DNA of 64,000 bases from Isoetes taiwanensis (Eukaryota; Streptophyta; Lycopodiopsida; Isoetales; Isoetaceae), in NCBI GenBank assembly GCA_021234155.1, contig JAJEKV010000011.1, positions 2,108,001-2,172,000 on the forward strand. Reading direction: 5' to 3'. The notes below the pieces were generated by a model. The model had not been told where the DNA came from. It saw only the letters and a program-made list of their open reading frames with translations, and did no database searches. The translations under genes were made by a program, and so were the position numbers. This document shows, piece by piece, positions 46,050 to 57,852 of this stretch; the first letter of the stretch is position 1; each line of letters opens with the position of its first letter.

Positions 46050-47250
46050 AATATAGATGCAGACCCAACTGGTGCAACCAATGTTGAATCAAATTAACCA
46101 TGATCAGAGGCAATTGTTGAAGCAAGGAGGAAACAAAATCAAACCAGAATTCAAAGGTATTCCTAGTCTTGCTCATTCTTTCATCCCCTCTAGGCTTAAA
46201 GATTTGAAAAGTAAAGCTATTATAGGATGTATAAGACACGTAGGGGTTAAACTCAGCCACCTCAAAAAATGAACTGCTGAGAATGGAAGAGGAGAATAGA
46301 TGGTTAACTTGGCAGGAGATCGAGCACAGGATCTTTGAATTTCTGAGTGGTGGCTCAAGACTAGTCAATACCTGCAGAACTCTTACTTGCTGGTTTATTT
46401 GGAAATACAGGAATCTAGTGGCTATGGAAAAGAAACATCTTAACTTGATTTGGATCCATTTCAAACTCTTGACCCCTACTGCCATTGCCCATAAAGTTCG
46501 AAAAGGGACTAAGTATAATAAGGATTTGAATCGGGTTGGGAAATTCCAAAGCCTATATAATTTTTTTTGTTTTGATTCTATCTGATGTTGATGTTGTGCT
46601 ATACAGAGCAGCAGAGGAGGCTGAATACCATGGGAACTCCTATCAGATGGCTGAATAATGTTGAAGAGGAGGTAAACATGCCCAGGACTGAACTAGAATA
46701 ACATTTTATTCTCCTCAAAATTGAAATGATTCAATCAGTGGCTATAAAGAAACTGTTGAACAGATCAGAGGTGTGGAGATTCAATGGTCTCAAACATTCT
46801 TCCAGACCCTATACCATAAATGGCAACAGAAAAGGGAAGCTCGAGTTCTCATGATGCTAGACTATACTTCCTTTAGTGTGGCAGAGCTTGATGAAATGTT
46901 AAACATATTTGGTCGGTCGACTGTTGCTGACTTAACTGTACAGGATCTCCTGGAAGCAAATTCATAGATGGAGCAGAGAATTATGCTCAGGATGGTCGGA
47001 TTATGCATGTATTGCTTGGGCCTCTTTGGGACTGCCAATTTCGTAGCTGACTCGGGGATTTCTCCCTAGCTAAACTTCACTTATCTCTAAGTTATTATGA
47101 TGATTTTCTGGCTATTATCATTTCTTACGATGCTTTCCTCCTATAAAGGAAAGTCTATTTTGTGATGAGTCTTCCCTTGAGTGGAAGTTGTCATCTTTCT
47201 GATGTATTTCACCTTGTATGAATACAAAACAAACCTTGCCTTCAAAAAAG
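46050..47250 (+). mobile_element. Old, decayed LINE 3' part
   Basis: The frame at 46283-46585 carries CRTLTCWFIWKYRNLV, matching the ALWNIWKHRNR signature of the zf-RVT region in the LINE at 49811. A downstream frame (46773-46967) lies where the younger LINE has its extra ORF. The unit ends in ACCTTGCCTTCAAAAAA near 47250, a LINE-like A tail. The 5' part is lost. Confidence 0.5.
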
Positions 47251-48271
47251 GGGGTTTGGGGAGGTTGAAAGGTTGTGTTTAAGGCTTTAGACAAAAATTC
47301 AACTCCACTTCGTACATTGGAGTTGTTCCATATGGATTTTTCATGTAACAATCCCTGGAGGTTACACACTCGATTTTAAATATCTGCAATTCTATTTCTA
47401 GTTATTGTTTTTTATGTAAATGGACATTCTTTATGCATATTTTGAGTACCATCAAGGTGCAAGTAGTTTTCAAAGGCTTAGCTACTTCCGCCACAACTCT
47501 TTATCAAGAAATCAATCTCCTTTGCATGATCAGTATCTACATGATGTTAGGATGAGGTTTGGAGTTGGGATCAAATCGGTGGCTTGACGTAACATTTCGA
47601 CCAAGCCTTAGTCATCAACCTTTTGATCATTAAATAGTAGAAAACCAAGCTCAACAATGCTTGGCATAAGTTGGGTGCGTCTCAAATGGAGATACTAAAA
47701 AAAGAGATTTAAATGAAGAATTTGAGGCGTTCTTGAAAGGCTATGGAAAAAAACAAAGCCCATAGGTCACATCCTTTAAAAAGATATTTTTGAATCTATC
47801 ATACCTTAGGATGATTTTGAATAAGGCTAAAGCTTTAATATTTTGAACTAATATGACCTCTTTAATGCAATATATTTCATTTTGCAAAGAGTGCCGACTA
47901 ATTTACAACTTGTATGATCACCTTGAGCAACTTGCTCTTATAACAAAAAGGAATTTCAAAGTTTCTTCGTTTGTAACTTTGTGGTAGTTTGTGTGCATAA
48001 AGGTGGCGTTAATTGACCCAATAAATAGATATCCAAATTGTTTTATCTACATTCTATAGGATAGTCTGAGTTTTTTTTTTTTTTAACCCTCGAAAGCTAA
48101 AGCTGTGTGATTTGCAAAGTGATTGATAGCTTTACAATGCTTCGAAAAGGTTATATTTTTTCTAGACATGCAAAAGCCTTTAGTTTAAAATATTCTCATC
48201 TATTTGTAGATATAAGAAAAGCTTAATAAGGTCACCCAATGTGAAAGATTCTTGTGAGTTTTTCACTAGAT
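47251..48271. other. Non-coding stretch between LINEs
   Basis: AT-rich, with no ORF of note and a T-run near 48072-48085. Nothing recognised. Confidence 0.5.
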
Positions 48272-49810
48272 TGCCAGATAATTCCTCTCTTACCATCTCA
48301 CAATATGCAGATGATACTTTCACTTTTCTCAAAAATGATCCTGACAATATTGAGTTCTTCTTTAAGATTATAGGGTGTCCAATTTGAATAAGGATAAATG
48401 TGTTATCATTGGGTGACATCTCAGTTGACAATATCTTGGGCATTAAATGTGTGCATTCCAATGACTCTACCAAGCTGCTAGGTATGCCTTTGTCCTCTAA
48501 TCCCTCTATTAAAGGCCTCTGGTCTCCAATTATCTCTAGGATAAAGAAGAAATTATCAAACTATGGCAATTGTTTATCTTTAGCTGGCAGAACCATTATT
48601 GCCAACTCTGTCATAGCCAGCTTTCATATTTATTTCTCTTCAGCCCTTCTTGCCCCTAAATCTATTTATCAGCAGCTAGAGAGAATCATTAGAAACTTTA
48701 TTTGGGGTAAGCAACATATGGTCAATTGGAAATCTATTGCCAGAAGTAAGTATCAAGGGGGCCTAGGATGTAAGAATCTTCTATATCAAGGCTATGCCCT
48801 AGCTGGTAAATATGTTTGGAGATCCCTCTTTCATGGTAATAATCCTGCTTCTATCTTTATCAAATATTGGCTTTCTTGTAGTCATATTAAAGGTCATCCT
48901 TCTATTTTGCATCAATTACCTTATTCTGCCTTCTTCAATCTGAAATCTGGAGCAAACATATCTCCTCTTATGAGAAATCTTATTCTTGCATGGAATTTGT
49001 CTCACAAAGCATTCAATCATGTGGAGCTTCAAAAGTGTAACCTTAGCTCATCTATTTTCTGGAACCCTCTTCTATCCAATGACAATTCTACTCCTCTAGC
49101 TGTTATTCATCCCAGGATATATAAAAAATGGAGCACTCATAACATCCTGACCTTAGGTGATCTGAGGCAGGGTAATAGGTGGATTACTTGGACTGCCTTT
49201 AGACATAAAATAAGAGGAACCTCAACAGACAGGACTCTGTTCAAGCATATTATCCAATCTTTCAACTGTCATAATATTGAAGCAAATATAAACTCCAATA
49301 TTGATTGGACTCTGAACAATAAAGGCATCTACAAAGTCTCTTTGATTTATAAATTCTTGAACAAGCCTACTACAGCATCAAAAGCTAATAATTTCTGGAA
49401 TATCTCTGAGGAATCTGAGTCTAAACTTTTCAAAAGTGTATGGAATTCTTACCTCACCCCGAAGATAAATTACTTTATTTGGCTTTTAGTTAATGGTAGT
49501 GTCCCAAATCTCATCTCATTTGCCAAACATCAAGCCAGGAATGCTGCTCCAATTGATACTCATTGTCCTTTACATTGTAATGAATTGGAAGATATGAGTC
49601 ACATTTTTATTTGCCCCAAGCTGGATTCTTTATGGAATTGGTTTGAATACCATTTTGCTATTCCCAAGCCTACCTCCCTCTTGAATTTTCTCTTCAATGA
49701 TGATGCTTTCTTAAATTCTTTATCCTTTACTGCATTATGGAACATATGGAAGCACAGAAATAGATGTTTTCATGGCAAGCATTCTGTCTCTTGCACTTGG
49801 ATTAAATTGC
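48272..49810 (+). mobile_element. LINE copy 1, truncated at both ends
   Basis: It begins inside the RT at TGCCAGATAATTCCTC just before SQYADDTF. It has a 26-nt deletion near 48366 that shifts the frame, then runs open (48400-49908) through the C-terminal RT and zf-RVT region (LTPKINYFIWLLVNG, HCPLHCNELEDMSHIFICP). It ends at ATTAAATTGC, where the 5' end of the full LINE begins. It is nearly identical to the matching part of the second copy but retains 24 nt that the second copy lacks. Confidence 0.85.
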
Positions 49811-49908
49811 CGGGCGAAAATGAGCGCCTATCTTCTTGCTTTTTTGTCTCTTTCGAATTTCAAACTTCTTGGCACAACTTTTGCCTCGTTTCTTCTCTCT
49901 CTGATTGA

Positions 49909-50283
49909 TTGATCCCTTCTTTTGCTGGTTACCATCCCGGCCTTGTAGAGGGCCGGTCTCTATTGCACTCCTCTCAACCTGATCTATCTATGGACATAAA
50001 ATTCTTCACAATTCTGAAGCAGGATCAAAGAATTTCGTGTGTTTTTTTACAAGGATCTTTCTCTGAACTTTGGGATCAACTTGTCTGCAAGCAGTTCTTC
50101 CCTGACCACCTATTTCAATCTGAATACTCATTTGTTCCTGATACTGAAGAATTTGCAAACGAAATTATTGAGGCTTGGGCTTTGGAATTCACAGGAAAAA
50201 GAAATATCTCTCATACTGCTCAATTTCAAGTTTATTGCAACTGGTCGGATCAGAAGATTTCGGTTAAAATTTTCTCAGAATGA
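49909..50283 (+). CDS. Small upstream ORF in the LINE 5' region (unknown)
   Basis: A 124-aa frame with an internal ATG at 49990 (MDIKFFTILKQDQ) precedes ORF1. It has SFSELWDQLVCKQFF and a compact, uniformly protein-like composition. It matches no LINE domain I know. It could be a separate ORF0-like product or a degraded ORF1 N-terminus. Confidence 0.35.
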   Translation: MIPSFAGYHPGLVEGRSLLHSSQPDLSMDIKFFTILKQDQRISCVFLQGSFSELWDQLVCKQFFPDHLFQSEYSFVPDTEEFANEIIEAWALEFTGKRNISHTAQFQVYCNWSDQKISVKIFSE

Positions 50284-50366
50284 TAATTCTCATTTGTGGA
50301 TTTGATCTCTTTGACTATGGATTGGTAAGTTAGCCTTAGTTTCATTTTAATCTTTTTTCCTTCTTA

Positions 50367-52895
50367 TTGCCACTTCCTTCATTTGGATCTTTTCTCTCCA
50401 CCCTCCCCTGCTTATCTTTTTACCTTTACCTTTGTATTGCATTAATGGAAAAAAATTCTTCAAAAAATCCAAAAATTCAAATTGCGCAATTGCCTTTCCT
50501 CCCGCCTAACCTAAACTCCCAATCTTTGGCTCTGCTTCATAACTTCATGCTCCTCCCTGCTGATCAGAGATCCGGCCTTCTATCACAGAAATGCATCACT
50601 TTTGCACCTCTCCTCCTCGATGGGATAATCTATCCAATGATCCACCTTTGGATGCTAATGGAGCTCCTCTGCAAGCAGTCCCGAGACCTTCCCAACCTAT
50701 CATCTCTGATCAAACTCTTGCAGAGGAATTTGCTTTTCAGCAGTCAAGATCTCCAGTCAATGTTTAACTATTCAGAGGTATTCATTTAAATTCCCCTTTG
50801 ATTTCATCCAGAATTGACTGTTTATCAAAATGTGCTGTCATTATAAAGGTTGATTCTGTTGGCCTTAAAATTGAGAAACTTTGGGATCATCTGCTTAGGA
50901 TTCACAAAGGGATTACCATTAACTCCATATATTGGCTCAATTATCCCTATCTCTTAGCAGAGTGTGGATGTGAAAGAACTTCCAATTTCTTGCTTAAACT
51001 TGGCAGATCTACTTGTGAAACTCACCAAATTTCCTTTCTCAAATGGTTTCCTAATTTACCTTTGAATGAGTTCAAAAAATATCATGTTGCCTCAGTCACA
51101 ATGAGTGATCTCACTGCTTCTCAAAAATTTTTAGCTCCATTGGATCATATCTGTCAACAGAATATTCACCTTACAGACCTCCTAAATGCTTTGCTCAAAT
51201 TGATATTTCCAAGCCAGTCCCCACCTCTATGCCTATCATTGACTACTTTGGAAATCAAATTAATTTGAAACTTAAATGGGTTGGCTTACCAAATCTATGT
51301 AAAAGATGTAATCAGAGACACAATCTTCTGGATCCTTGTGATGCTGCACAAGACAACTCAGAGAATGCAGAAGTTATCAGTCAAGAGGTCTCTCATGCTA
51401 AAGAGAATCAGGATCAAATTCAAAATACTCAAGAGAAAGGGCACACTATGACCTGGAAAAGAGTCAATGGCAGTCAAAAAAAGATTTCCAAGCAAAGAGA
51501 TTTAAAGGCACAACAATTGTCTATCAGGGAACCTGTTGTTCCTCGTGTACCAAAATTCACTTATGCTCTTGACAACCAATCTAGGGTCAAGATTCTCAAC
51601 AAAGGTATTACTATAAATGGTAATTCTTCTGCTGCAACTTTCAACTCCAACAGTTCTGGCTCCACCAAAAATTATTCTGTTAAGAATAATAACTCTGAAA
51701 CTCACAATGTAAGAATTCTCAAGGGTAAAATGCCAATTTCCTCAAATTTAGACCTTCATGCCACTTTGGAAAGCATTCTTATCAATGCTAATCCAAACAA
51801 GGGTCTAAACAATTCTATGGTATCGGGGAAACTTGGTACTCATAGCAATGATAAAGAATTAAAAGATGCTGGTGATATCTCTGATGCATCTACCAGCAAA
51901 GATAATGGAGTTCCATTAATTATGGAAAAACGTACTGATCATAGAGCAGATAAGCAGTGCAACTTTCCTAAAAGTCCTGTTCTTCAACAAATATTTGGAA
52001 AAAATGCTACAGGTGCTACAGGTGTTATTAATCATCTTGATCATGAAGATCATGATATTCCTTGCCACAACAACTTTAGTGTCCTTGCTGACCTAAAAGA
52101 TGATTGCACTGAAGGGTATATGGAGTCACATGTGGATACAATGGTTATTTCCAATAATTCTGCTCCCCCTTGCACTCGACGTTATCCCATCTCTCCTGTT
52201 AAACCATCTACTGCTCAGCCCTCTCAAACCAACCTAATAATCATCATGAGATTATTTCCCCTTATACTGAATTCCTGATAAAAGAGTTGTCAGTTATGCC
52301 ATCAGCAGGTTTGGACATTGTTCATACAAAAGGAAACTCAGAAATGCATAATCAACAACAGGTTGAGGAGAATGATGTTACAAACAATTCATGGGCTCAA
52401 GGTGTCAGAAATATTGAACAGGTCATTCAGAATTCAGAAAGGTTCAGTTCAGATGTCTTCAAGGAAATTGAGGCTCCAGATTATAATGCTCAGCAACTCA
52501 ACTCACAACTTGAAGATAAATCCAGGCAAGATCTTTCCATTATGGTCATTGATGGTAATAATTTAAATAATATGGTTAATTCAAATGACTGTATCCCTGT
52601 TTCTAATGATATTGACAAGAATACTACTTCTGACAAATCTATCTTGCATCCTTGTCAGAATCTGGCTTCTCTGGACCAAGATACTTGTTGTAAATCCAAA
52701 TTCTGGTCTTGTCCCCATGACTCAAACCATAATTCTGATGTTGATCTTGATAAAGAAAATGATATACCTTCCCAAAACTTATCTAACTCTGATGTTTGGG
52801 AGGATGATTCCTTTCTTTTCAATAATCCTTCCACAGATTATGGGAGTAAATATACCTCAAAGGGTCTATCTGGACAAAACAACAGGAAACATTAG
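50367..52895 (+). pseudogene. LINE ORF1 (nucleic-acid-binding protein), frameshifted
   Basis: The pieces lie in different frames: 50367-50789, 50798-51268, 51229-52278 and 52287-52895. The second and third resemble the DUF4283-plus-zinc-knuckle ORF1 of plant LINEs, with KIEKLWDHLLRIHKG and LPNLCKRCNQRHNLLDPC (a CCHC variant with three rather than four residues before His). The last two pieces are a long low-complexity Ser/Asn/Asp-rich tail. The product would coat LINE RNA. Confidence 0.65.
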
Positions 52896-55308
52896 AACAA
52901 ATCTAAAAAGTCCAAAAGACTTACTGCTATATCTGGCACTCCAGCTGCAAACACAAGAAATAGCTCTAAGAGAGTTACTAGGAGCCACAATCTTTGAATT
53001 TGTTTCCCCTCCCTAATCTCAGTTCCTTCCCTATGAAGATTCTCGCCTGGAACTTGAGGGGAATTAAAGGCCCTTTAAAAAGAAGGAGAGCTATCTCTCA
53101 AATAAGGGAGTACAACTCTGATATAATTCTTCTTCAAGAATTAAGGCTCCCTAACTTTGAATGTTCAAATCTAGGTGATTGGATTGGACCTGGCCATTCT
53201 TCTATCTGGATTGAAGCCTCTGGAACTTCTGGTGGCATCTGTATCATTTGAAAAAAACTTAAACATGAAAGTGTTTTTAACAGCCCGTGCAAAAGTTGGC
53301 AAGCTGTTATCCTTAAGCATGAGGATCTTACTTTTGGAGTGATTAATATCTATGCCTCTACTGATTCCAGAGTTAGAGAACACACTTGGCATAATCTCAA
53401 TGAGTGGCTTATTTTCCAATCTTGTCAAACTTGGATTATTGCTGGAGATTTTAACAATACTCCTAGCTGGGATCTTAAGTGTGGCAAAAATCTTAACATG
53501 TCTGCTTCTGAGAGGTCAAATTGGGACAACTTTCTAGGTCAGCATCTTCTCAATCATATCCCTTCCTCTACTGCAAGATACACTTGGTCTAATAAGCAAA
53601 AGGGCAATGCTCGAGTCTTCTGCACTCTAGATAGATTCTACATCAACAATATGGCCAATGCTTTCTGGGACAATTGCATGGTTTTTAGTGATGAATCAAC
53701 TTCCATTTCTGATCATCAACCTCAATTCCTTACTACTAAGCATGTTATCAATTTGAAAAGATCAGGCAATATTCCTTTTAAATTAAATTGCTCCCTGCTT
53801 GACTCAAACAGATTCAATGCTGATTTTATTGCCTACTATAATTCTCTTCCAAGGGTTACAGATGCTAATTCTATGAAATCCTTCTATTCCAACATCAAGC
53901 TTTCTAAATCTTGGATCAAAAACCGGTCCAAGAAATTTCGTGCCACTAAAAATGTGGAAAGAAATAACTTGCTACAGAAGATGAAAGAGGTCAGAATGAA
54001 CCTTCAAACTGACCCTTTAAACTCTGATTTGCATACTATTGAGGAAAGCTTGGAAATGACAATTAAATCTATGGAGGAACATGAGGCTAAAGGGGCAGCC
54101 ATCAAATGCAAATTAAAGTATCATGCTCAGATGGATAGCTCCAACTCTAAATTCTTTTACAGGGTTGCTAAAAATAGAATTTTGAGAAATCAGTTATCTA
54201 CAATTCTTACTGAGAATGGATCTTCTATTTCTGATCATGGCCAGATCTCCAGTTATTTTCATGATAAGTACAGAGACATTTTCACCAAACCTATGGATAA
54301 CTCTGCTCAAACCCTGCTGGGAAATAATTTCAGGGATTTCTTGAATAACTTGCCAAACTTAAATCCAACTTTATCCCCTCCTGAAATTGAGAATCTTCCA
54401 ACTGTAAATGAAGTCCTTTCCATAATTCAAGATCTTGGCAGAAATAAAAGCCATGGCCCAGATGGTCTCCCTGTAGAATTTTATATCAAATTCTGGGAGG
54501 TAATCAAATTGGATTTAATGCACATGATTCATGGTTTCTGGAATCTAAATCACTTACACCCCTCTATTTGCTCTGGCTTTATCACCATGATTCCTAAAAC
54601 TGATAATCCAGAAAAGTTCAATGACTGGAGACCTATCTCTTTAACAAATTCTTCCTATAAAATTTGTGCCAAAATAATTGCAAATAGGATCAAAGGTCAT
54701 CTTCAAAAGGTTATTAGATATTGCCAATCTGCATTCTTACCAAACAGATTTATTCTTGACAATTACATTGCTGCCATGGAGGGCCTTCATTGGAATTCTC
54801 TAACTAAACAGAATTGCATCCTTTTGAAGCTTGATTTCTCCAAAGCCTTTGACACAGTGAGGTGGGATTTTTTGGAGTTTGCTTTGACTAAGTTTGGTTT
54901 CTCTGATAAAATTATAAAGTTGATTCTTGGCCTCAATCAAAGATCCCAGTCTGCTATCTTAATCAATGGTTCTCCTACCAAATTCTTCCATCTTAGCCGG
55001 GGAATTAGGCAAGGTTGCCCCCTTGCCCCTTATTTATTCTTGGCTGTGGCTCAAATGCTCACATCTGCCATTCATTTCCATCAAACTGTCAATGATCTCC
55101 ATGGCCTAAATCTGCCAGATAATTCCTCTCTTACCATCTCACAATATGCAGATGATACTTTCACTTTTCTCAAAAATGATCCTGACAATATTGAGTTCTT
55201 CTTTAAGATTATAGAGTCTTTTAGTGCTGCCTCGGGTGTCCATTTGAATAAGGATAAATGTGTTATCATTGGTGACATCTCAGTTGACAATATCTTGGGC
55301 ATTAAATG

Positions 55309-55578
55309 CCCGGGGGGTGCACACAGAAAAAACCGTACAAAACATGTGCGTGTACGGTAGGGGGTTTTTTTTTGGCCAAAACCGTACCGTACCGTACCGT
55401 ATAAGTATGGGAGGGGATTTTTTTTGCTTTAATTCCGTATATATTTGTAAGGAAATATGGTAGGGGTATATGAAATATAAGGGATATTTTTGTAGGAAAA
55501 TACCGTATAAGGGATAATTTCTCTTGACCCTATGCACGCACATGCCATATAGACTTCACATTGTGTGCACCCCCCGGG
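55309..55578. mobile_element. 270-bp MITE with 17-bp TIRs and 8-bp target duplication (hAT-like)
   Basis: Both ends read CCCGGGGGGTGCACACA inward. ATTAAATG is duplicated at 55301-55308 and 55579-55586. The uninterrupted site is visible in LINE copy 1 (GGCATTAAATGTGTGC near 48440), which proves the insertion. An 8-bp duplication suggests the hAT superfamily, though the terminal bases are not the usual hAT ones. The interior has GTACC-type tandem repeats and no ORF. Confidence 0.93.
55379..55402. repeat. Short CCGTA repeat inside the MITE
   Basis: ACCGTACCGTACCGTACCGT: about four units of a 5-bp word, with related CCGTATAAG words 3' of it near 55500. Confidence 0.8.
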
Positions 55579-56983
55579 ATTAAATGTGTGCATTCCAATG
55601 ACTCTACCAAGCTGCTAGGTATGCCTTTGTCCTCTAATCCCTCTATTAAAGGCCTCTGGTCTCCAATTATCTCTAGGATAAAGAAGAAATTATCAAACTA
55701 TGGCAATTGTTTATCTTTAGCTGGCAGAACCATTATTGTCAACTCTGTCATAGCCAGCTCTCATATTTATTTCTCTTCAGCCCTTCTTGCCCCTAAATCT
55801 ATTTATCAGCAGCTAGAGAGAATCATTAGAAACTTTATTTGGGGTAAGCACCATATGGTCAATTGGAAATCTATTGCCAGAAGTAAGTATCAAGGGGGCC
55901 TAGGATGTAAGAATCTTCTATATCAAGGCTATGCCCTAGCTGGTAAATATGTTTGGAGATCCCTCTTTCATGGTAATAATCCTGCTTCTATCTTTATCAA
56001 ATATTGGCTTTCTTGTAGTCATATTAAAGGTCATCCTTCTATTTTGCATCAATTACCTTATTCTGCCTTCTTCAATCTGAAATCTGGAGCAAACATATCT
56101 CCTCTTATGAGAAATCTTATTCTTGCATGGAATTTGTCTCACAAAGCGTTCAATCATGTGGAGCTTCAAAAGTGTAACCTTAGCTCATCTATTTTCTGGA
56201 ACCCTCCTCTAGCTGTTATTCATCCCAGGATATATAAAAAATGGAGCACTCATAACATCCTGACCTTAGGTGATCTGAGGCAGGGTAATAGGTGGATTAC
56301 TTGGACTGCCTTCAGACATAAAATAAGAGGAACCTCAACAGACAGGACTCTGTTCAAGCATATTATCCAATCTTTCAACTGTCATAATATTGAAGCAAAT
56401 ATAAACTCCAATATTGATTGGACTCTGAACAATAAAGGCATCTACAAAGTCTCTTTGATTTATAAATTCTTGAACAAGCCTACTACAGCATCAAAAGCTA
56501 AGAATTTCTGGAATATCTCTGAGGAATCTGAGTCTAAACTTTTCAAAAGTGTATGGAATTCTTACCTCACCCCGAAGATAAATTACTTTATTTGGCTTTT
56601 AGTTAATGGTAGTGTCCCAAATCTCATCTCATTTGCCAAACATCAAGCCAGGAATGCTGCTCCAATTGATATTCATTGTCCTTTACATTGTAATGAATTG
56701 GAAGATATGAGTCACATTTTTATTTGCCCCAAGCTGGATTCTTTATGGAATTGGTTTGAATACCATTTTGCTATTCCCAAGCCTACCTCCCTCTTGAATT
56801 TTCTCTCAAATGATGATGCTTTCTTAAATTCTTTATCCTTTACTGCATTATGGAACATATGGAAGCACAGAAATAGATGTTTTCATGGCAAGCATTCTGT
56901 CTCTTGCACTTGGATTAAATTGCATATTATTTATGACCTTGAACTAGCAGCTTCATGCAATAAAAACAACAAAGACAATCATT

Positions 56984-57532
56984 TTGAAGACAGATGGAAC
57001 AACTTGGGAGTATTTTATGGTTCTTTTAATCTTTTTAGATTGCATTATTGTCATGAAGAATTCTCTAACTCAGATTTATTATCTATCAGACTATATCAGC
57101 AACCTGAGGGCAAATCTTAGACGAGAATTCCAGATTTTTGTGGAGCAGCTTGTGGATCATCATATTGAGTACTCTGAGGGCCTTTGGACAGGGACAGTAA
57201 GGGGCAGAACAGATGTGGACATTTTAGATATTCCAGACATAGAAATTGATTGGGCAATTGAATTTTGCAGAGGCACTTATCTTATGCATGAATTATGGTG
57301 GTTCCTGGAAAGATTTGGCACTAATATGACAGAGATTCAGTTTGATTACTACAGGGGCTGTTATTATTATCACAGGAGTATGGCTGATGCATATGGCTCC
57401 CTTATACTTCTCAGGGCCACAACATACTATGGCACTTTGATTCAGGAATTGAATTGGGGAAATAATCACATTCTAATTATTCAGCCAGATTATCCATCTC
57501 ACTTCCAATATATTGACTCATATCATTTCTAA
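56984..57532 (+). CDS. Extra 182-aa ORF overlapping the end of LINE ORF2
   Basis: In another frame, starting 137 nt before the ORF2 stop, an uninterrupted frame runs through the region normally used as 3' UTR. It has TDVDILDIPDIEIDWAIEF, MHELWWFLERFGTNM and YYYHRSMADAYGSL. The composition is acidic and aromatic and looks protein-coding. No family recognised. The older LINE at 46050-47250 also has a frame at the corresponding place (46773-46967). It may be a third LINE protein or a chance ORF. Confidence 0.4.
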   Translation: MKTDGTTWEYFMVLLIFLDCIIVMKNSLTQIYYLSDYISNLRANLRREFQIFVEQLVDHHIEYSEGLWTGTVRGRTDVDILDIPDIEIDWAIEFCRGTYLMHELWWFLERFGTNMTEIQFDYYRGCYYYHRSMADAYGSLILLRATTYYGTLIQELNWGNNHILIIQPDYPSHFQYIDSYHF

Positions 57533-57852
57533 TTTCCTTATCCTTTCTTTTTTGTCACTCCACCTTCTACCAATCTACATATTCTGACTCCAGAATTCCC
57601 TTAAGTGTTTTCACTCAAGCCAATACTTTCAGGTTTTGGCTGTTAGCTGGATGCTCCAAGACATTATGGCAAGATCACTCTGGTTGGCTTCAGTATCTAA
57701 ATTTCGGGATTTTATAACTAAGTTCATACTTAGTGTATTATTGTATTCACTGCTACTTTTATCTTCATTGTCATACCTATATAGTGACAATGAGCTCTTT
57801 TGTATCATTTTTACATAATTAATGGAAAAAACTTCATTCTCTCTCAAAAAAA

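Larger units (their letters stand above)
53033..57120 (+). pseudogene. LINE ORF2: endonuclease, reverse transcriptase, zf-RVT
   Basis: The start is MKILAWNLRGIKG. APE-type endonuclease motifs follow: ILLQELRL, VINIYAS, WIIAGDFNN and SDHQPQ. RT motifs are KSHGPDGLPVEFYIKFW, WRPISLTNSSYKI, LLKLDFSKAFDTVRWDF, GIRQGCPLAPYLF and the catalytic SQYADDTF. The zf-RVT region has HCPLHCNELEDMSHIFICP and ALWNIWKHRNR. One TGA at 53249, where Trp would fit, and the MITE insertion with its 8-bp duplication break the frame. Apart from these the frame is continuous, and without the insertion the length would be 1,269 codons, normal for plant LINEs. Confidence 0.9.
49811..57852 (+). mobile_element. Nearly full-length LINE (non-LTR retrotransposon)
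   Basis: Layout is a 5' region with a small ORF, ORF1 pieces with a CCHC knuckle, ORF2 with endonuclease, RT and zf-RVT, an overlapping extra ORF, a 3' UTR and an oligo-A tail (CTCTCTCAAAAAAAA at 57838-57852). This is the arrangement of plant L1-like LINEs. It is interrupted by a 270-bp MITE at 55309-55578. ORF1 is fragmented and ORF2 has one nonsense codon, so this copy is inactive but young. Confidence 0.9.

Noticed and set aside
49811-57852. Simple nested insertion of the full LINE into copy 1
   Set aside because: The missing 3' part of copy 1 does not follow the oligo-A tail, so a plain nested insertion does not explain the junction.
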